Of a DNA stretch of 32,513 bases, positions 8,698 to 15,910 are shown in pieces (position 1 is the first letter of the stretch; every line of letters starts with the position of its first letter). A program made the position numbers and the translations under genes. Below the pieces are notes generated by a model. That model was not told the origin of the DNA and did not search any database. It was given only the letters and a program-made list of their open reading frames with translations. The stretch is from Phormidium pseudopriestleyi FRX01. GTDB taxonomy: Bacteria; Cyanobacteriota; Cyanobacteriia; Cyanobacteriales; Laspinemataceae. Where the stretch lies: positions 1-32,513 of the forward strand of contig NZ_JAFLQW010000283.1 in the NCBI RefSeq assembly GCF_017313335.1, written 5' to 3'.

Positions 8698-8826
8698 GTG
8701 GAAGTAAATTGGTACAAAAGACCTAAAACTAGAAACGCGATCCTAGGGTATTTAACGGTTAATGCCTATCCCCTAGTTTCTAATTTGAAATCTAAAATCC
8801 CTCTTCTTTCACTTCCCTTAGATTGA
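8698..8826 (+). CDS. Candidate 42-residue small ORF upstream of the sigma gene
   Basis: A GTG start is preceded by AGGAG with a 6-base spacer (AGGAGAATATCGTG), which is better than for many genes here. The frame encodes VEVNWYKRPKTRN... and ends in TGA at 8824-8826. Nested inverted repeats overlap it (TTAACGGTTAA; CTAGGG with CCCCTAG), so it may be a structured RNA or decayed sequence instead. I recognise no family. Confidence 0.2.
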   Translation: MEVNWYKRPKTRNAILGYLTVNAYPLVSNLKSKIPLLSLPLD

Positions 8827-9157
8827 ATCTCTCAAATCCTCGTTGACCCGGGAAACGGGAATATTAAGGAAACTTTAAGGTGACTAGGACTGACTCTAAT
8901 CTCAATAACCCTTTACTCAATTGTAGATCTGACATAAGATAGAAGAAGTCAAAATCATAACGACTTTGAGTTGACTAGGCATCACCCCCGGTCTGGTGCA
9001 GCGGAAAAGCCCCCCCGAACAGGCATCTGTAAGGCCCTGACCCAAATCGCGAGGAGGATGTAACCCAGTCAGTGAGACCAAACCGCGAAATGCTACCCGT
9101 TGAGTGGGGCGAGTGCTTGCTACGCATAAGAATGTATTTCGTTTGGAGAACTGCAAA
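8827..9157 (+). promoter_or_regulatory. Upstream region of the sigma factor gene
   Basis: About 330 bases precede the sigma gene. They contain CCCGGGAAACGGG, a run of C-rich and G-rich segments near 8985-9032, and an AGGAGG followed at once by ATG-TAA (9051-9062). Long leaders are common for cyanobacterial sigma genes, but no promoter can be assigned with confidence. Confidence 0.3.
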
Positions 9158-10162
9158 ATGCCCACAATCAAATCTCGGCCAACGACTGTTAAGCAAACTT
9201 ATATGGGCGCACGACAAAGCGATTCTACTGATACCATTCGTTCGTATTTACATGAAATTGGTCGTGTGCCGTTGCTGACCCACGAGCAAGAAATTGTCTT
9301 TGGGAAGCAAGTGCAGCAACTGATGGCGTTTTTGGAAGCCAAAGAAGCGCTAGAGAAGAAGCTCAAACGCGAACCTACGGAAGAAGAATGGGCCGAGGGG
9401 GTTGGACAAAGCGTCAGTGATCTCAAGAACTTGGTAAAAATCGGTCGGCGATCCAAGCAAAAGATGATTGAAGCGAACCTGCGCCTGGTGGTGGCGATCG
9501 CCAAGAAATACCAGAAGCGCAACCTAGAATTCTTGGACTTGATCCAAGAAGGAACCCTCGGATTAGAGCGGGGTGTAGAGAAATTCGACCCGATGCGGGG
9601 ATATAAATTCTCCACCTACGCCTACTGGTGGATTCGTCAGGCGATTACCCGGGCGATCGCCCAACAAGCGCGGACCATCCGCCTGCCGATTCACATCACC
9701 GAAAAACTCAACAAAATCAAGAAAGTGCAACGGGAACTCACCCAAAGCTTAGGGCGGAGTCCTTCCCCGTCGGAGATTGGCGAAGCACTGGATTTAGAAC
9801 CGGCACAGATTCGGGAATATCTCTTAATGGCACGTCAGCCCGTTTCCCTGGATCTGCGAGTGGGAGATAACCAAGACACCGAACTGCAAGACCTCTTAGA
9901 GGACGCAGACGCTTCTCCGGAAAATTACATCACCCAAGAACTACTGCGGGAAGACTTAGAAAGCCTTTTGGCCGAACTAACCACTCAGCAGCGCGATGTG
10001 ATTATTTTGCGATTTGGCCTGAAAGATGGGCGGGAATTGTCCCTTGCCAAAGTCGGTGAAAAGCTCAGTCTGAGCCGGGAACGAGTGCGTCAGCTAGAAC
10101 ATCAAGCTCTCGCTCACCTACGACGCAGACGAGCGAATGTCCAAGAGTATTTAGCCAGCTAA
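9158..10162 (+). CDS. Group 2 sigma-70 factor (SigB/SigD-like)
   Basis: This 334-residue RpoD-family factor directs RNA polymerase to promoters. Region 1.2 starts at DTIRSYLHEIGRVPLLT. Regions 2.1-2.4 include IEANLRLVVAIAKKY, the core-binding DLIQEG and the -10 recognition helix with YAYWWIRQAITRAI. Region 3 follows, and region 4.2 (LSLSRERVRQLEHQAL) recognises the -35 box. It lacks the long acidic N-terminus of the primary factor SigA, which marks it as a dispensable group 2 factor; such factors act in stress, nutrient or dark adaptation. The start at 9158 has GGAGA at a good distance. An in-frame GTG at 9104 is less likely. A terminator follows. Whether it is SigB, SigD or SigC needs a phylogeny. 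Confidence 0.92.
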   Translation: MPTIKSRPTTVKQTYMGARQSDSTDTIRSYLHEIGRVPLLTHEQEIVFGKQVQQLMAFLEAKEALEKKLKREPTEEEWAEGVGQSVSDLKNLVKIGRRSKQKMIEANLRLVVAIAKKYQKRNLEFLDLIQEGTLGLERGVEKFDPMRGYKFSTYAYWWIRQAITRAIAQQARTIRLPIHITEKLNKIKKVQRELTQSLGRSPSPSEIGEALDLEPAQIREYLLMARQPVSLDLRVGDNQDTELQDLLEDADASPENYITQELLREDLESLLAELTTQQRDVIILRFGLKDGRELSLAKVGEKLSLSRERVRQLEHQALAHLRRRRANVQEYLAS

Positions 10163-10201
10163 CCTATGGCTAATAGCAATAGGCTATTGGCGTTGAAGAT
10201 G

Positions 10202-10239
10202 CGGGAGGGGATCGATTGAAGGTCCCCTTCCGTTTTTTT
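10202..10239 (+). terminator. Intrinsic terminator of the sigma gene
   Basis: CGGGAGGGGA (10202-10211) pairs with TCCCCTTCCG (10223-10232), with one G-T wobble, and is followed by seven T's. Confidence 0.85.
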
Positions 10240-10426
10240 GGTCATTGGTCATTGGTCATTGGTTATTGGTCATTGGTTATTGGTCATTGGTTGTTGGTCA
10301 TTGGTCATTGGTTATTGGTCATTGGTTGTTGGTCATTGGTCATTGGTCATTGGTCCCCTTCGACAAGCTCAGGGCAAGATTGGTCATTGGTCATTGGTCA
10401 TTGGTCATTGGTCATTGGTCATTGGG
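10239..10426. repeat. Heptanucleotide tandem array (GGTCATT), STRR class
   Basis: About 23 copies of the 7-mer GGTCATT and its variants GGTTATT and GGTTGTT start at the T-run of the sigma terminator. The array is split at 10355-10380 by a 26-base segment holding the CCCTTCGACAAGCTCAGGGC repeat. The right block (10381-10426) is perfectly regular, while the left block carries all the variants. Such short tandemly repeated repetitive sequences are typical of filamentous cyanobacteria. Confidence 0.92.
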
Positions 10427-10491
10427 GACTTACAAGGGTATGTTTTTTAAGTTCAAGGTGATTTACTTTATTATTAATTGCACGGACGGTC

Positions 10492-10514
10492 CCCTCCCCT
10501 TGGCAAGGGGAGGG
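10492..10514. repeat. Palindrome downstream of the PLD gene
   Basis: CCCTCCCCTT (10492-10501) pairs perfectly with AAGGGGAGGG (10505-10514) across a 3-base loop. It lies just beyond the 3' end of the minus-strand gene and could stop its transcript, although no T-run follows. Confidence 0.7.
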
Positions 10515-10535
10515 TTAGGGTGGGGTCCACTCCCC

Positions 10536-12203
10536 TTAAAAGGTGACCCGATCGCGCAAGCGTTCTGATAGAGTGGGACCAATTCCGGAGACCCGTTGCA
10601 AATCCTCCACTGAGGTGAATGGTTGCTGCTGCCTGGTGGCAATCATCCGAGAGGCTAAAGCCGGACCAATTCCGGGTAACTCCTCTAACTCCTGCTGAGT
10701 GGCGCGATTCACATTGATTCGGGCCGATGGAGATAATGCGGGAACCGGAGTGGGTGAGCCACATTGCTGAATCTGTTGTTCGATTCTGGCCTCAATATGG
10801 CTGGGTAAACCCAAACGAGCCGTGTTATAAAGTCGTTCAAACTCTCGCCTAAAATGGGCTGCGACGATGGGAGAGTCAATGACCAATAGGGTCTCATCAT
10901 TGCGAGAATTAGCGGCGGCGGACCAGTTATGAGACCCGGTGATCACGGTGCGATCGTCCAAGAGGGCAAATTTATGATGAAGGCGATCGCCCGGAGGTAA
11001 CTGGGGAACGCCTACCGTATCCAGGGGAGTAGACCAAGGTTGGTTACCCTGATCATACTGACAATTTTGATTGGGTAAAGCCACCCCCATCATGTCCAAC
11101 CCTTCGCTATAACTGCGATAGGCAAAACTGGCATCAATAAGCGCACGGACTTGGACCCCAGTCTGATGACGAGCATAAAGAGTATCGCTTAACTGCTGTT
11201 TTGAGAAGACAAACAGGGCCAGGTCCACGGATTGAGTCGCTTGGTTCAACGTATTGGCGATCGCCCCATTGACACTCTGGGCCCAAGGAACTCGCGCCCC
11301 CGTCGGAGCAAATTGCACCCCCACCGAACTCGCCCCCAAATTCACCCACTGCTTCGGGCGAAATGATTTTTGGACTCCAAAGAGACTATCCGACTCACCG
11401 CCTGGGCCATCCCCCCACATTAAGTTAAACTCTTGTTGAAATAAACCGGCTAATTCCGAACTCGATATTTTGAGTAAATTATTGGGATTACCGCGACTGG
11501 TGGGAGAGAGAAAATCTCCGTGGATGTCACTGGTGGTAAAATTGGCCGAAGTGACGATTACCATGCGACCATCGGCGATCGCAAATTTATGGTGCATCAA
11601 CCCACTGCCTTTGGAACCATCTGCCGTATCGTCAATCGTCGGCACCCCAGCATTTTTAAAAATGATTAAAGCATCCCCCTGGACGATTTCCTCCGAACTG
11701 AGAGAACCATCCTGGTTGCGATCAATCAGGTGACGCCACTCCTCATACCGCGCTTTGTTGCGTTCATCCAGACGGGCGACTTGCTGCGGTGTCAACTCAC
11801 TGAGGGCTTGATTATAGGTATTTTCCAAAATCACCCGGACCCTGACACCGGATTGATGCTTCTGTGCGAGGGCCTGAGCAATCTTAGGCAACTGCAACTC
11901 TTGAACTGCCACCTCCACTGTGGATGTGGCACCATTGATGGTATCCACAATCAACTGTTCCAAATCATCCCCCGGTCGAGTGATGCCTCGGTAAGGTTCT
12001 GAGTAATCCAGGACCGGATTCTGGTTAAAATAAACCTCCACAAACGGATCTTGGGGTAGGGGAGGGAGTCGATGCAGTGTGGGTTGAATTTCTTCTTTGC
12101 AACCGCTTACCATCAGGCCCAGAATCGCTACAAACACTGACCACGGAAGGGCCCAGAATCGCGGAGGTTGTGGAGTTTTTCGTAGGATCAGCAGTAGAAG
12201 CAT
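10536..12203 (-). CDS. Lipoprotein PLD-superfamily protein with EF-hand loop and ComEA-like HhH tail
   Basis: This 555-residue protein has a signal sequence with lipobox LMVSGC (lipid Cys 35), so it is exported and anchored. Two phospholipase-D HKD motifs are complete: H204/K206/D211 (HHKFAIAD) and H409/K411/D416 (HHKFALLD). Residues 161-172 (DRNQDGSLSSEE) match a calcium-binding EF-hand loop inserted in the first PLD half. Residues 495-555 form a ComEA-like double helix-hairpin-helix domain (LPGIGPALASRMI, VSGIGPTLSERL), which binds DNA in other proteins. PLD-family members can be phospholipases or nucleases. The DNA-binding tail favours a nuclease acting on extracellular DNA, which is inference. 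No partner gene is adjacent. Confidence 0.88.
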   Translation of the reverse strand: MLLLLILRKTPQPPRFWALPWSVFVAILGLMVSGCKEEIQPTLHRLPPLPQDPFVEVYFNQNPVLDYSEPYRGITRPGDDLEQLIVDTINGATSTVEVAVQELQLPKIAQALAQKHQSGVRVRVILENTYNQALSELTPQQVARLDERNKARYEEWRHLIDRNQDGSLSSEEIVQGDALIIFKNAGVPTIDDTADGSKGSGLMHHKFAIADGRMVIVTSANFTTSDIHGDFLSPTSRGNPNNLLKISSSELAGLFQQEFNLMWGDGPGGESDSLFGVQKSFRPKQWVNLGASSVGVQFAPTGARVPWAQSVNGAIANTLNQATQSVDLALFVFSKQQLSDTLYARHQTGVQVRALIDASFAYRSYSEGLDMMGVALPNQNCQYDQGNQPWSTPLDTVGVPQLPPGDRLHHKFALLDDRTVITGSHNWSAAANSRNDETLLVIDSPIVAAHFRREFERLYNTARLGLPSHIEARIEQQIQQCGSPTPVPALSPSARINVNRATQQELEELPGIGPALASRMIATRQQQPFTSVEDLQRVSGIGPTLSERLRDRVTF

Positions 12204-12669
12204 AAGACCCGACTAGAGAGAATTAGGAGAATTGGGAGAACGCAGACAGAAGACTTGAGGAAAAAGTGTCGGTGGAGAGTCGCGAGTGCTAACGCATGGT
12301 AGAATTGCGATCTGTTGAAAAAGATTTGTCCATCGTCTTCGCCCTCTTTGTCCGGCATCATAGCATTCAGGATGGGTTATTCTGCCCTTTCGAGGGGAGG
12401 ATCCACGTCAACAAATTTTTAAGGGTTCAATTCAGCAGTTGAACCGGCAGGGATTTAGTTGACTTAACGGATGTCTGGTGATGGCATGGAAATATGGTCG
12501 AAATTAGGTTTCGGCTCGGGGATTAGGGTAACATCAGATCTATTGCTGACTGAGGAAGTTCGTGCAACAAGAAACAGTTGGCATGGACCAGAGGCTATGG
12601 GTTGAGGATAAGCTCTCATCACGAGTTGAAGTTGGAGGTTTGGGCCAAACAAACCAACACCAGTGTTTT
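12204..12669. other. Intergenic stretch
   Basis: About 465 bases lie between divergent genes. A short inverted repeat, GGTTCAA (12424-12430) with TTGAACC (12439-12445), is present. The 12562-12669 part is open in frame with the next gene from a GTG, but the residues do not look coding. No RNA gene was recognised. Confidence 0.45.
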
Positions 12670-13071
12670 ATGCCGAGAAGAAAAAGAACCTTTCCATGCG
12701 GTCACAAGGGTTATGGTCAAGTTTGTCACCGTTGCGCTCAAGATCAAGAGGCCCAGGAGCAAGCGGTACGTTCGCTGGCGGAAAAACGACAGCAAAAAAT
12801 GGACTGGGAAGCCAGTTTTAACCATGACCCCATTGATTTGAGAGAGTTACCGGATTACGTGGTTCACAAAGCCCGGAATATTATCGAGGGGCTCCGCGAA
12901 CGCCGTAATTATCGAGAGTTTGGCGGAAAGCGTCTCCGTCACAATCGCTGCATTATCAGTATCCCGGTTACCCGAAACTATCGGATGATCTGCCGAGAGG
13001 AGGGGAATGTCACGATTCCTGAATCGGTATTGTCACACGAAGATTACAATGTGTGCAAGCCGGGGAGTTAA
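12670..13071 (+). CDS. Small zinc-binding protein with RelE/ParE-like C-terminal half
   Basis: This 133-residue protein starts MPRRKRTFPCGHKGYGQVCH. C10, H12, C19 and C22 form a likely zinc site. This N-terminus resembles a small cyanobacterial zinc-binding family of unknown function (I believe DUF7682). Residues 55-133 (YVVHKARNIIEGLRERRNY onward) follow the helix-helix-sheet pattern of RelE/ParE-type folds: KRLRHNRCIISIPVTRNYRM, then a final strand and SHEDYN. ATG 12670 was chosen because the family starts there; the frame is open back to GTG 12562. No antitoxin-like gene is adjacent, so a toxin role is not supported. It may bind or cut RNA, but that is speculation. Confidence 0.75.
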   Translation: MPRRKRTFPCGHKGYGQVCHRCAQDQEAQEQAVRSLAEKRQQKMDWEASFNHDPIDLRELPDYVVHKARNIIEGLRERRNYREFGGKRLRHNRCIISIPVTRNYRMICREEGNVTIPESVLSHEDYNVCKPGS

Positions 13072-13275
13072 GGGTGCTGAGTGAATGGAGTGTGAATTGT
13101 CGATCGCACTGATGAAAAGATTGATAAACTGCTTAGATGGCGATCGCCAGTTCTCTGGGGTTATTAGCGTGAAGCTTTAAGACCGATGGAGAGGCGATCG
13201 CTCCCTCCGTCGCTGCTGGATGAAGGCTCACGAGAGATTAGCCCTGTAGCGGCTTATCCTCAAGCTCAGTAACTC

Positions 13276-14454
13276 ATGCAGATCTATTTAGATTACAGCG
13301 CAACCACACCGACTCGACCTCCTGCGATCGCCGCCATGCAAGATGCCCTCACCCAGAATTGGGGGAATCCTTCGAGTATCCATGAATGGGGGCAAAGAGC
13401 TGCAACGGTGGTGGAAAAGGCTCGAATGCAGGTCTGTAGTCTCATCAATGCACAGGCGGATTCGCTGATTTTTACCGCAGGCGGAACGGAAGCGGACAAC
13501 CTGGCTATCATCGGGGTGACTCGTCACTACCCAACCCCGCAGCATCTGATTATTTCTGAGGTGGAACATTCTGCTGTCAGTAAAACCGTAGAGTTGCTAG
13601 AGCAGTGGGGATGGCAGGTGACGCGGTTGCCGGTCGATCGCCTGGGAAGCGTGAATCCCGAGGACTTGAAATCTGCCCTACGCTCAAATACGGTGTTGGT
13701 GTCGGTGATTTATGGACAGAGTGAAGTGGGAACGGTGCAACCGATTCAAGAATTGGGGGCGATCGCTCGCGCGGCAGGGGTGTTATTTCATGTGGATGGG
13801 GTGCAGCTTGTCGGGCGATCGCCGGTGAATGTGCAAGAATTGCCGGTGGATCTGCTCTCCTTATCTAGTCATAAAATTTATGGTCCTCAAGGGGCGGGGG
13901 CGCTGTATGTCCGGGAAGGGTTGGAATTGGTGCCGTTGCTGACGGGAGGGGGACAAGAATCAAATCGGCGATCGGGGACTCAGGCGGTCCCGGCGATCGC
14001 TGGGTTTGGGGTGGCAGCAGAATTAGCGATGGAAGAAATGCCAACGGAGACCCCGAGATTAATCCAATTGCGCGATCGCCTTTTCGACTTATTAGCGGAT
14101 ACCCCGGAACTCGTCCCCACCGGCGATCGGCTGCATCGCTTACCGCACCATGTTAGTTTCTGTCTGCGGGAGGATGCTCACCATCGAGGGAGTCAACCCA
14201 TCTCCGGCAGGGCGATCGTCCGGCAAATGAACCTCGCCGGAATCGCCATCAGTTCTGGATCCGCCTGTAGTAGCGGCAAACTCAACCCCAGTCCCGTCCT
14301 ATTAGCAATGGGATACAGTCCCACCGAAGCCACCGCAGGCCTGCGCCTCACCCTAGGACGACAAACCACCGCAGCAGATATCGACTGGACAGCAATGGTC
14401 CTCAAGCAAGTTTTAGCCCGACTAATGCCCGAATTAGCCTTAGCTAGACTTTAA
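13276..14454 (+). CDS. iscS: Cysteine desulfurase, IscS/NifS family
   Basis: This 392-residue PLP enzyme releases sulfur from L-cysteine as an enzyme persulfide for Fe-S cluster and other sulfur pathways. The N-terminal IYLDYSATTP, H98 (EVEHSA) stacking on PLP, D174/Q177 in HVDGVQ, the Schiff-base lysine K200 (SSHKIYGPQGAGAL) and the persulfide cysteine C331 (SSGSACSSGK) are all present. The long active-site loop places it in the NifS/IscS class rather than the SufS class. YGQSEVGT replaces the common NNEVGT. No iscU, nif or suf gene is adjacent, so it is a stand-alone copy, as is common in cyanobacteria. The name iscS or nifS is a family label. Confidence 0.93.
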   Translation: MQIYLDYSATTPTRPPAIAAMQDALTQNWGNPSSIHEWGQRAATVVEKARMQVCSLINAQADSLIFTAGGTEADNLAIIGVTRHYPTPQHLIISEVEHSAVSKTVELLEQWGWQVTRLPVDRLGSVNPEDLKSALRSNTVLVSVIYGQSEVGTVQPIQELGAIARAAGVLFHVDGVQLVGRSPVNVQELPVDLLSLSSHKIYGPQGAGALYVREGLELVPLLTGGGQESNRRSGTQAVPAIAGFGVAAELAMEEMPTETPRLIQLRDRLFDLLADTPELVPTGDRLHRLPHHVSFCLREDAHHRGSQPISGRAIVRQMNLAGIAISSGSACSSGKLNPSPVLLAMGYSPTEATAGLRLTLGRQTTAADIDWTAMVLKQVLARLMPELALARL

Positions 14455-14520
14455 TTTCCCGTCTTATTTTCTGTGCCTTTTTAGAAGAAAATATTATTCT
14501 GTGGCACTCTGAAAACAGGT

Positions 14521-14703
14521 TAGAAACCGGGTTTCTACCAGAGTTTTTTCCGCCCTTTCACAAATTGGGACAGAAACCCGGTTTCTGGAGTCTGGGGTGG
14601 GGTTTAGAAACCGGGTTTCTACCAGAGTTTTTGCCGCCGTTTCACAAATTGGGACAGAAACTGGGTTTCTGGAGTCTGGGGTGGGGTTTAGAAACCGGGT
14701 TTC
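14521..14703. repeat. 84-bp tandem duplication built on GAAACCGGGTTTC palindromes
   Basis: Two 84-bp copies (14521-14604, 14605-14688) plus the first 15 bases of a third (14689-14703) lie head to tail. Each begins with the palindrome GAAACCGGGTTTC; the first copy also holds GAAACCCGGTTTC (14573-14585). The copies differ at a few bases. It lies between convergent genes. Confidence 0.9.
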
Positions 14704-14711
14704 ATCTGTAT

Positions 14712-14742
14712 TTGTAGGGGCGCAAGCATTGCGCCCCTACAA
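14712..14742. repeat. Perfect 14-bp palindrome (TTGTAGGGGCGCAA)
   Basis: TTGTAGGGGCGCAA (14712-14725) and its complement (14729-14742) are separated by GCA. The motif resembles a widespread cyanobacterial dispersed repeat and may act as a transcript end between the convergent genes. Confidence 0.8.
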
Positions 14743-14789
14743 GAAGTTTTTATAGACATTTAAATACCGTATGTAGTATGAGAAAAATT

Positions 14790-14822
14790 AGAAACCGGGT
14801 TATTGCTCACAACCCGGTTTCT
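14790..14822 (-). terminator. Likely terminator of cydAB
   Basis: On the minus strand, AGAAACCGGGTT pairs perfectly with AACCCGGTTTCT across a 9-base loop and is followed by AATTTTTC. It uses the same GAAACCGGG palindrome as the nearby tandem repeat. Confidence 0.65.
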
Positions 14823-14891
14823 GGGTGGTTGGGGTCCAAAATATATTAGAAACTCAGTTTTTGAGTTGTAAGGGTAAGCAATCCTGACCTA

Positions 14892-15902
14892 CTATTCATA
14901 AGATCCCCCGGTGACTTTGCCTCGGAATACAACATATTGATAGAGGTTGTAAAACAACATCACGGGAATCAGCGCCCCTATCATCACAATCATAATCACT
15001 AACGAACTCGGATCTGCCGCTGCTTCATAGATGGTGATTTTTGAAGGAATGATATAGGGAAACACCACAAGGGCCAAGCCCAAAAACGTTAAGACAAAAA
15101 GCAGAATTGTCCAAATAAATGGCATTCTTTCCTGTTTGCGATCCAAGCTTTTCAGCAATAGCCAAATTAACAGCACACCCAGTAAAGGAATCAGAGCAAA
15201 CACATAAACTTGGGGTCCTTCAAACAAGCGCGTTCTGGCTTGTTCATAAAAAATTGGGGTGACAATGGTAATCAAAACTGCGCCGATTAAAGTCGTTATG
15301 GATGCTATTTTTGCCGTCTTATAGTGGGTTTCCTGGAGTTCTCCCGTAGTTTTCCAAATCAGATAAGTTGATCCAATTAGTACATAGCCTTGAATTAAAG
15401 TTAAGGCAACTAGAATGGATTGCCAACTCAACCAGTCCCAAGTGCTGCCAATAAAATGGCCATTGCTATCGACTTCAATACCTTTCAAGACAGCACCCAA
15501 GGCAAATCCTTGACCGAGTGCGGCGAGAAAACTACCGCCACCAAAGGCCAAATTCCACAATAATTTTCGGTTAGATTGCTCTCGAAACTCAAAGGCAACA
15601 CCCCGAAAAATAAACCCAAATAGCATCACAAAAATGGGAATATAAAGCGCGCTAAGAATGGTGGCATACGCTACGGGGAATCCCCCAAATAAACCACCTC
15701 CCATCAAAATCAGCCAAGTTTCATTGGCATCCCAAATATTGCTCAAGCTCGTCATGAGAATTCCGCGTCTGTCTTCCGATGAAGCCGTCAGAGATAAAAT
15801 TCCGACCCCTAAATCGAACCCGTCCAACATGACGTAAAGAAACAGGAATAGGGCTAATATTCCAAACCAAACTAGGGGTAAAAAATAACTGAGTGTCTCC
15901 AC
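14892..15902 (-). CDS. cydB: Cytochrome bd quinol oxidase subunit II
   Basis: This 336-residue integral membrane protein pairs with CydA in the bd oxidase, which oxidises quinol and reduces oxygen to water without pumping protons. The N-terminus (VWFGILALFLFLYVMLDGFD) and IWDANETWLILMGGGLF are diagnostic of the family. Eight or more hydrophobic spans cover most of the length. It starts at GTG 15902 with AGGAG 6 bases upstream (AGGAGCGATCGTG). Eight bases separate it from cydA, so the two are one operon. In cyanobacteria this oxidase is usually of the cyanide-insensitive type and helps under high light or stress. A hairpin terminator follows. Confidence 0.96.
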   Translation of the reverse strand: METLSYFLPLVWFGILALFLFLYVMLDGFDLGVGILSLTASSEDRRGILMTSLSNIWDANETWLILMGGGLFGGFPVAYATILSALYIPIFVMLFGFIFRGVAFEFREQSNRKLLWNLAFGGGSFLAALGQGFALGAVLKGIEVDSNGHFIGSTWDWLSWQSILVALTLIQGYVLIGSTYLIWKTTGELQETHYKTAKIASITTLIGAVLITIVTPIFYEQARTRLFEGPQVYVFALIPLLGVLLIWLLLKSLDRKQERMPFIWTILLFVLTFLGLALVVFPYIIPSKITIYEAAADPSSLVIMIVMIGALIPVMLFYNLYQYVVFRGKVTGGSYE

Positions 15903-15910
15903 GATCGCTC

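Noticed and set aside
9104-9157. Upstream extension of the sigma gene from GTG
   Set aside because: ATG 9158 has GGAGA at normal distance; the extension has no such site.
10216-10568. Overlapping frames rich in LVIGHWS
   Set aside because: They are translations of the heptanucleotide repeat in all three frames, not genes.
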